NCBI RefSeq assembly: GCF_000003195.3 | Contig: NC_012878.2 | Span: 57,164,629-57,228,628 of the forward strand | Origin: Sorghum bicolor | Lineage: Eukaryota > Streptophyta > Magnoliopsida > Poales > Poaceae | Reading direction: 5' to 3' | DNA: 64,000 bases | In this document: positions 56,705 through 64,000 of the stretch, in pieces | Layout of the letters: every line of letters starts with the position of its first letter | How positions within the stretch are numbered: the stretch's first letter is position 1 | Program-made: the position numbers and the translations under genes | Notes under the pieces: model-generated | The model's database searches: none | What the model saw: only the letters and a program-made list of their open reading frames with translations | What the model was told of the DNA's origin: nothing

Positions 56705-58015
56705 ATAATCCCTCGCCCATCGATCGATCGAGTTGGCAGTCGTAGGATGTAGATGTATGTATATCCATCCACCATCCTCCAACGTGAGACTTTTCTCCGG
56801 TGTTTAAACCGGAAATCTAACTTGTAAGCCGGATGACAAAGATTAGATATTTTCTAAAATGCTGCACGTTAAAAGTGAGAGATTACGACTGAGTAGAGCA
56901 GCTCATTTAATCTCTTCTACTACGTACTCTTTGTACACACGCTAGCTGCAAATTTTGATTTGATCAACAATTACTTAAACTAACTACATGCTCAGAACAT
57001 AAAAGTTGCATAAATATATTCACGTTTTTCGTGCATCTTTTATTAACAAGCTGACTGATTTTGAAGCAATTGATGATACCCTGCGGTATAAGCATCGTTT
57101 ACTGTACAGTACTAGTAGTTAGTTATAGCTAGTGTTCAATATATATACACTGTTTTTGTCTTTATAATGACATGTCTACTCGTGTCTCCGTCATCACGTC
57201 CGTCTGATGCAGGCGGTTGAGACACGACACCCAATTTGCCGGACCGTGACGTGGCAGTTGTGCGTCGTGCATGCACGTAGTACTCCACACTGCACGCTTC
57301 GGTGACGTACATGTTAATATGGACGCTTACGCTTTCGTGTACATGTCCAATTTCTAAACGGCGTGTTTGGTCGTCCGCGCAGGTTCAGTGATTCTGAAGG
57401 AAACGCAGAGGCGAATTAATGATTTGTTGGAAATTCTTTTCTAAAAATATTGAAGCTAGCTAGGAGCTGTGCTAACGTGAAACCCGTTGTTTCTAGAAGG
57501 CAGAAGCTACCGCGCGCACGTCCGCACCGCACCTACTGCTTGTACTCCTATGCCGGTACGAAATTAGCCGATCGATCGGTCGATGACGTCACGGTGTCAG
57601 GCTGTCAGCAAGCACATTAAAGAGAAGGTTATGCAAAGAAGAAAAGCTTAATCTACTATTAATCTCGAAATTACGAAATTTTGGCCCCAAGACATGCAGC
57701 AGTTTTCACGGGAACCAAATCCTTCCAAATTCATACACGTAATATGCACCTGTGCATGCAGCGCCGAACGCAATGACTACATCTTTTTTGCTTGGTTTTG
57801 CTAGTTATAAGGATGAATGCCCCTGGCCGAGTCGTAATCACACACAGTCTTATCCGCTGGACGAGAGAAACCGGCCAACCGATCCAACGCACGCAACGGG
57901 CGCGACGACGTCACGCGTGATCGCCGCACGTATGCATGATATGCTGCCATGCACACAGCGTCAGCGATCTGCTAATAAATTAGTAGTTGATCTGGTCCAT
58001 TTCCATCGTAATCGA
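56705..58015. other. Intergenic spacer
   Basis: I see no gene or element here that I can support. Confidence 0.4.
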
Positions 58016-58254
58016 GGCCTTGTTTAGTTTGAGAAAAATTTTAGATTTCGCTACTGTAGCAATTTCGTTTGTTTGTGAGTTGTGACAAATATTATCCAAC
58101 AATAGACTAACTAGGATCAAAAGATTCGTCTCGCGATTTACAGGTAAACTGCGGAATTAGTTTTTGTTTTCGTCTATATTTAATGCTTCATGCATGTGCC
58201 GCAAGATTCGATGTGACGGGAAATCTTGAAAAATTTTGTAAACTAAACAAGGCC
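58016..58254 (-). mobile_element. M1 MITE, intact
   Basis: The ends are GGCCTTGTTTAGTTTG and GTAAACTAAACAAGGCC with CGA/CGA duplications, one of the least TTA-like targets in the window. Confidence 0.85.
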
Positions 58255-58327
58255 CGAGTCGAGGTGGAGTAGTCCACAGCTACCTCAAATTCTGACTTCA
58301 GAAACACGTATACTGTACATGTACGTA

Positions 58328-58629
58328 CTCCCTCCATCTTTTTTTAATAATAAATAAAATAGTCATATCATTTTCCAAAAAACAACTTACAAAAGTTAGC
58401 TAAATATATAAAAAAATACCAATATTTATGATACTAAACAACTGCAATTTTTATTCACTGCGAAGTTATTTGGAGCTATAAATGCTTCTATACAGATCTA
58501 GTCTAACTTAGAATTGATTAACTCCTAAAAGTAATATATATACTCTCCCTGATTCTAAAATAACTGTATACCGTATCTTGTTTAGAACGTAGGAATATAC
58601 TCTTTTTTTTAAAAAAAAAACGGATGGAA
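58328..58629. mobile_element. Stowaway-like MITE, degraded right end
   Basis: It starts CTCCCTCCATCTTTTTTT and ends AAAAAAACGGATGGAAT, inverted, with TA at the edges. A second CTCCCTGATTCTAAAATAA inside suggests a nested or partial copy. Confidence 0.6.
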
Positions 58630-58800
58630 TACAGAAGAAGCGAGAGACCGCGAAGAGAGCGCTCGGTCAGCAGTGAAGAATTTGGAAATGTCCAGCCAGC
58701 AAATCACGCGCGGCCGGCCGGCGACCAACGGGGGAGACGTGGGCGCCGCTTTCTGATCTGATCTGCCGACGCCATCACTTTTGTGCGAGGAAAAAGTCTG

Positions 58801-58803
<3 letters not shown>

Positions 58804-58834
<31 letters not shown>
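58804..58834. repeat. 31-bp poly(C) run
   Basis: An uninterrupted run of about 31 C. The length in an assembly is unreliable, and the G-rich strand could form quadruplex structure. Confidence 0.85.
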
Positions 58835-58835
<1 letters not shown>

Positions 58836-58926
58836 CGCTGATCTCACCGCCAGGTCATCTTTGCCTGGACCAAATTTAAAATTTTCATATGCATGCATTT
58901 CCAGGTGATTCGTCCTTTTCTTCGAG

Positions 58927-59123
58927 TTGTTAGTTCCTCCAAAAAAGCCAACAATTTTTAAAATTTTTCGTCACGTCGAATTTTGCGACATATGCACATA
59001 ACATTTAATATAGATAAAAATAACTAATTGCACAATTTGTCTGTAATTTAGAAGACGGATTTTTTGAGGCTAGTTAGTCCATGGTTGGACAATAATTGCC
59101 AAATACAAACGAAAGTGTTATTG
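58927..59123 (+). mobile_element. M1 MITE, both tips lost
   Basis: It starts TTGTTAGTTCCTCC and ends near AAACGAAAGTGTTATTGC. Confidence 0.65.
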
Positions 59124-60600
59124 CAAAGTTAACTATGCATTCAATAAAATAAGAAGTATAATGAAACATACTAAGTATTTTAATAAACCAAAACTTTAAT
59201 AGATATATTCAAATATGGTAGACAAACAAATTTATATAAATCAAAATATATTATTCTAATTATTATGTGTGATTTTATTATCTAAAATATATCAATAAAC
59301 ATTAGAACAATTTTTTCTTTATTGTAATCTTTTAATATAAATAAAAACTATTTACTACTCATATTTTTAATAAAATTTTTGTATTGTTAGGGCCATGCCC
59401 TCCCCTACCCTCACCCAACACCTCTTGGCTCTACGAGTTGGCCTATTTGATTGGTTGTATGATCTAAATATGGCTATGAGCAAAGCTAGGTTGGATGTAT
59501 ACGAGGATGTATCTTGTAGTATTTATGGTCTATCTAAAAAATACTCTGGTTGGTTGCTGGTACAGAGGCATAACATGTAAGATAAAATGTCCTAAGCGAG
59601 CATCACTATTACATTTATTTTTGTGAATGATTATTTTAATATCTCTTAGTTTACTCTTGGACTTTAATCAAATTTAAAGCAACTATCAAACCAATATTAT
59701 CGTTATAGTTATAAACAACGAGCTAGAACTACAGAGTTAGAAATAATTCCCCTATTCTAGGGTGCTATACTAAGATGGATTTTCTGGGTCTTGTCAGACA
59801 ACCAAAATAGACTATGGAGGTTTTGGTTTTCAAGACTAAGGGCATATTCGGTTTAAAGCATCCAACAACGGTCGTGTGAAAATAGATTAAACATAGGCTA
59901 ATAAGAGTTATGAGCTCTAACCATCAAATAATCCTTATTGGCTACTATTGGCCCATAATGATACTACTCAATGTTATCTTTGCTTGAGGAAACTTTAAGT
60001 TATGACAATTAGCTCCCAGACACTTTACCTACTAAATGAATAGTTTTTAGAAACAATTATTCTACCCAACACCTGGCTATTCTACCTAATCCATACCAGT
60101 CGTTGTGGTTAAAAAATCATAACTTATATATGCACATGGAATTGGATGAGGATGGTACTCACATCGAATTCTAGATCACGTTAAGATCTACAACTTTTAT
60201 AGTTGACATGCTTTTCTTTTAAAATCATTTAGAATAACATCATTTTAGTTCTCATATTTTGAAATTTTAAATTTTTAATTTTTGAATGAACTCAAAAGTT
60301 ATCATGATTTATACAAAAGTTATAGTTATCATGTGATTCTATAATAGTAGTTGATAAATATTGTACTCCTATATGAATTCATTTAGAGCCCTGAACATTA
60401 GTTTTATTTTCTTAGATACCAAAATTCAAGATTTTCAAATGGCGAATATCAATTTTAAAATGTCCTTGCAGCGGAGTCAGAGCACTGTATTTGTATACTT
60501 GTCCTTATCCTGACGAGTCACAGTAGACAGCACTGCTGACATACAACTCCAAAGCACCATTCGTCCATTCCAAAGCTTCCACGACTCCCCTGTTACCAGT
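59124..60600. other. AT-rich intergenic spacer
   Basis: A 61-codon frame at 59,395-59,580 is not recognisable. No other feature was seen. Confidence 0.4.
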
Positions 60601-60628
60601 TGCCGGCGGCCGCCGTCACGGTGGGCCC

Positions 60629-60663
60629 ACGTCATGGCCGCAGTATCGTCACCAACCACGTCA
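60629..60663. promoter_or_regulatory. Two ACGTCA (TGACGT) words upstream of the glutaredoxin gene
   Basis: ACGTCA at 60629-60634 and 60658-60663 are the core of TGA/bZIP binding sites, 430-465 bp before the start. CC-type glutaredoxins act with TGA factors, so feedback control is possible. This is an inference from short words. Confidence 0.4.
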
Positions 60664-60934
60664 CCTCCCACGCGCTGCGCGTTTGGCCGCGCCCCCGTCA
60701 GACTCCCGCTCACCCACGTGCTGCCGTCACGGACCGGCCGTCCCGACCAGGGGACCCGGGGCGCGTGATGGGCCCACCGAACCACCTCAACCGCGGCTGA
60801 CGCCCCGCCACGCCACCCACGGCCCGCGCGCCGCGGTTGGCGCGAACCCCGCGGTCGCCGTCGTCCTCTCCGGCGCCCCCCTCCCCCCCCACCAGATGAC
60901 GCCATCCTCTCCACCCGCTGACCTCATCGCCCTT

Positions 60935-60941
60935 TATATAT
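60935..60941 (+). promoter_or_regulatory. TATA box of the CC-type glutaredoxin gene
   Basis: TATATAT lies in CCCTTTATATATCCGGC, 153 bp before the start codon. The leader between them contains no ATG. Confidence 0.65.
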
Positions 60942-61093
60942 CCGGCTACTCCTCCTGCCCGCCCAGCCCATCACAACGACGACGCCCACAAGTCTCAGCT
61001 ACTACTCCTAGCTCCCAACCGAACCGAGGAGAAGGACGCCGTGCAGGTGCAGCTCGGGCGCGCGCGCGGCGAGCGCCAGGAAGGAGAAGAAGA

Positions 61094-61543
61094 ATGTACC
61101 AGGCCATCCCGTACAGCGCCGGCCGGCCGTGGCCGCAGCCCGCGCCGGCGATGGGCGTCGAGGCGACGACGGCAGCAGCGGAGGAGAGGCTGCTGGCGGC
61201 TGTGCGGCAGCAGCAGCCGGCGCCGGAGGCGGAGGCGGCGGCGAGGGAGGAGGAGGTGCGGCGTGCGGTGGCGGAGTGCCCCGTGCTCGTGGTGGGCAGG
61301 CGCGGGTGCTGCCTGAGCCACGTGGTGAAGCGGCTGCTGCAGGGGCTCGGGGTCAACCCCGCCGTGCACGAGGTCGCCGACGCCGAGGCGGAGCTCGCCG
61401 GGGTCGTTGACGGCGGCGACGTCGCGCTTCCGGCGGTGTTCGTCGGGGGCAGGCTCCTCGGCGGCCTCGACCGGCTCATGGCCGTGCACATCTCCGGCGA
61501 CCTCGTGCCCATACTCAAGGACGCCGGCGCGCTGTGGCTCTGA
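61094..61543 (+). CDS. CC-type (ROXY) glutaredoxin
   Basis: CC-type glutaredoxins are land-plant-specific proteins that bind TGA bZIP factors and control flower and anther development or stress signalling. This intronless 149-aa protein has a variable, Ala/Gln-rich N-terminal part (1 to about 55) and a glutaredoxin fold (about 56-149). The active site GRRGCCLSHVVKRLL is a CCLS type. LPAVFVGGRLLGGLDRLM carries the conserved cis-proline and the GG. The C-terminus ends GALWL, the ALWL motif needed for ROXY function. I chose the ATG at 61094 because it gives MYQAIPY, typical for ROXY proteins; a longer open frame upstream runs into the promoter. Which ROXY subgroup it belongs to is not settled here. 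Confidence 0.94.
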   Translation: MYQAIPYSAGRPWPQPAPAMGVEATTAAAEERLLAAVRQQQPAPEAEAAAREEEVRRAVAECPVLVVGRRGCCLSHVVKRLLQGLGVNPAVHEVADAEAELAGVVDGGDVALPAVFVGGRLLGGLDRLMAVHISGDLVPILKDAGALWL

Positions 61544-62386
61544 TGTGAAGACCAAGCCGTTGTTGTTGCCTCTCCATCGTCAGCACTTCTTTCTTTTTTG
61601 GTTTCCCTGTCCTTGCTTGGAATTAAACGATGATGTGTTGTTAACTTATTTTTATTTACTCCTAGATCGACTAGATAGACAGGCATGCACATAGGACTTT
61701 AATTCTTTTAGTTGAAAAAAAAAGGTTATTACTAGGAGAAATGGAGTGCGCATGTAAGCGATTTCCTATAATATAGTATATATATTTGTATTTTCCGCAT
61801 CATGTGAATATGAAAGAGTGTTAAAATAGCTGAGCTTCTATTCTGACGTGTCATATATGCACAGTAAGTCAGTACAGTTCATGAACGGTACAGGTCGTCG
61901 GCAGCCGGCTGTTGGATATTGATGAGATTTTCCTCCATACAAACATTTTTTTTTTTAAAAAAGAAAAAAATATAACATAGGTGTTCGACAAGGACGTGCG
62001 TGTGAATGTGTGATCATCATATTTGCAGTGCACAGTACACGGCAGCTCAACATGAGTACAGATGAATTTCGTGTGAATTCCCTAATCCAGACATCATTTG
62101 CCGACAACACCTGAGACCATATACTGTCTGTCGTCGTCGCTTGTTCTAAAAATCCACATCAAGTCTAAATTCTAGCCACACAGTACAGGGAATAATATAT
62201 GGTATTATTATCAGCTGGCATGCAGTCCAAATTTCAGTAATGTGCAGAGGACAAGTAATCTTTGCACGTTAGCGCACGTCGCACGCACCAACAGCGCAGC
62301 AGCATTTGCATCAGCGACAGGAGATACTACACGAACCTCTCCAAAACTAACCGGACATGAAGCACCAAGTCCAACGGCTGCTCCGT
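61544..62386. other. 3' flank and intergenic spacer
   Basis: It includes the glutaredoxin 3' UTR. I see no other gene in it. Confidence 0.4.
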
Positions 62387-62604
62387 GGCCTTGTTTAGTT
62401 CTAAATTTTTTTTTATAAAATTTATCAGTAAATCTTGCGGTATATGTATGGAGTCTTAAATATACATAAAAAATAACTAATTTGTCTGTAATTTGCGAGG
62501 TGAATCTTTTGAGTCTAGTCATCCATAATTAGATAATATTTGTCAAATATAAACGAAAATGCTACAATGTCTATTTTGCCAAAAATTTTAGAACTAAACA
62601 AGAC
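62387..62604 (+). mobile_element. M1 MITE, diverged
   Basis: It starts GGCCTTGTTTAGTTC and ends AGAACTAAACAAGACG. Part of the left region (the GATTCCCCGTCACATCG stretch) is missing. Confidence 0.75.
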
Positions 62605-62761
62605 GTAATCATGCATCACTAGAGAACAAAGGCTAGTGTTCACGCACAGTAGTACAATGCAAGCACGCTATAGTCAGTAAAAGTTAAAATCATATATAAA
62701 TAAACTTATTAGTTTCGTGATGAGTAACCTAGCGATAAAGATAACCGGTAAAACTAATAGT

Positions 62762-62858
62762 CTTGTTCGTTTAAGTTTATCAGCTGAATCTACCCGTCAT
62801 TCAGTAATGTTTTTTTCTCTCATAATAAATCAGCTGATAGTACTTTCGGCCATGAAAA
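62762..62858. mobile_element. Fragment of a GCTTGTTCGTTT-type MITE
   Basis: It starts CTTGTTCGTTTAAGTTTATC and contains AATCAGCTGATAGTAC. The right terminus is missing. Confidence 0.55.
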
Positions 62859-63254
62859 AGACGCTGTTTCGTTTGGAACAAAAGAATTTTTTTTCTGTAA
62901 AAGGTTTCTATACTGTAAAATTCTTGGGTTCCAAACATAGAGCAGGAACAAATTGGTAGTACCCGGAACTGGAAAGGAACATGCATGCATTTCTCTTTGC
63001 TGGTGCGAAAATAGCAGCGCGGATGAGTTGTCACGGGACAAAACTTTCACGAAATGAACACCTGGCCTGTGTACCGGCCGGGGCCGTTTACGTTCCAATG
63101 GGCTGTCAGACGATCCTATAGATGCATGCAGTACCAAACAGATCGTGCGTCACGCTGTCCAGAATGCTACTCGCCAACTACCTAGTAGCATGTGTGTAGT
63201 GTCCCTTTACTCGATCCGAATGAAATGGTACGCTCGCTTTCATTTTTCCCATTA
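62859..63254. other. Intergenic spacer
   Basis: I see no feature here that I can support. Confidence 0.4.
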
Positions 63255-63497
63255 GGCCTTGTTTAGTTCCCTATAAATTTTACAAAATTTTTTAGATTTT
63301 CCGTCACATCGAATCTTTAGACGTATGCATAAAGTATTAAATATAGATGAAAATAAAAAATAATTACACAATTTGATCGAAATTGACGAGACGAATTTTT
63401 TGAGCCTAGTTAGCCCATGATTGGACAATATTTGTCAAATACAAACGAAAGTGGTACTGTTCACATTTTGCAAATTTTTTTGAAACTAAACAAGACC
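63255..63497 (+). mobile_element. M1 MITE, intact
   Basis: The ends are GGCCTTGTTTAGTTCCC and GAAACTAAACAAGACC with TTA/TTA duplications. Confidence 0.86.
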
Positions 63498-64000
63498 TTA
63501 GTTGGTGTTAAAAAACCAGTTTTTTTATTTTTGCTCGAATTATAAACCAAAGTACTGAAAGGAACTGAACTACTGAAGGATAACCTGTAGCTGTTGAATA
63601 AAACAGTTGAGATATACTGGACGGGACACGATTGCACAAATCAAATGGAAGCATGCTGATATGACTTCGCTTCGAAACGGTGGGAAATTACTAGTAAAAA
63701 AGAAAAAGAGTTAAAGTGTCAGGCTCACCGCAGTGAGGTCAGCATGAACACATCGCACATCGGCAGAGCAAGCAACTCCCAACAAACCGAGAAGCACGTG
63801 GCCCGGAAGAAACTGAGAAAACGACTCGAGGCTGAAAAGTGAGGAATTTCACACAACCAATCCGAGTATCAATGAAGCACCAGTCCGGTCCATAGTCTAG
63901 ATTCTAGAAGCTGAAATGAGCTCATCGCGCAGTTCTTCGATAACCGGCAGAGGTGGAGACGAACCGATAACAATTATGCATGATATAAAATACTATACAT
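63498..64000. other. Intergenic, end of window
   Basis: I see no gene or repeat here; a gene could begin beyond the edge. Confidence 0.4.

Noticed and set aside
59395..59580. 61-codon frame in AT-rich DNA
   Set aside because: Short, isolated and unrecognised.
60683..61093. In-frame upstream extension of the glutaredoxin frame
   Set aside because: It would run through the TATA box, and the protein then lacks a typical ROXY start; the ATG at 61094 fits the family.
1..64000. Known conserved microRNA genes
   Set aside because: I looked for mature sequences of common families by eye (such as miR156, 160, 166, 167 and 172) and saw none; a computed fold scan would be needed to exclude others.

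Overview
This window is nuclear DNA of a grass, most likely Sorghum bicolor or a close relative. The clues are GT-AG introns, very GC-rich first exons, Stowaway- and Tourist-type MITEs, and a very abundant short element beginning GGCCTTGTTTAGTT. The species is an inference from the element style and the gene families. No bacterial, viral or organellar features were seen.

Layout. Positions 1-23,750 hold no gene I can support. They hold a dense nest of one MITE family, called M1 here: about 240 bp, terminal inverted repeat GGCCTTGTTTAGTT, usually a 3-bp target duplication. I count 38 copies there, several inserted into each other, plus a 2.4-kb solo LTR inside one of them. Only 8 more copies occur in the remaining 40 kb. 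M1 strand is an arbitrary convention: + means the core TATAGACGAAAATAAAAACT reads on the + strand.

Positions 24,571-43,100 form a gene block. An 11-exon ETTIN/ARF3-type auxin response factor (739 aa, + strand) carries two tasiR-ARF target sites. A 7-exon NSE2/MMS21/HPY2-type SUMO E3 ligase (245 aa, - strand) follows convergently. A 4-exon RLP24 60S-biogenesis factor (166 aa, - strand) comes next, with a telo-box and three site II motifs upstream of its start. I built all three gene models by hand; every frame closes, and all introns are GT-AG except one GC-AG intron in NSE2.

Positions 44,174-45,324 are a second solo LTR. Positions 48,326-52,986 hold two tandem intronless fasciclin-like arabinogalactan protein genes. 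Positions 61,094-61,543 encode a CC-type (ROXY) glutaredoxin. The intergenic spaces carry Stowaway-like and other MITEs, a probable SINE nested in a MITE, LINE-like 3' fragments and several ultra-short retroposition scars.

The genes are not an operon. ARF3 acts in auxin and organ-polarity control under tasiR-ARF, NSE2 in SMC5/6 SUMOylation and meristem maintenance, RLP24 in ribosome assembly, the FLAs at the cell surface or wall, and ROXY in TGA-factor-linked redox and developmental control. I found no undescribed protein system. The most novel-looking signals are the repeated self-insertion of M1 elements into the same terminal TAA of other M1 copies, a 400-bp head-to-head M1 palindrome, and the ultra-short retroposon scars.
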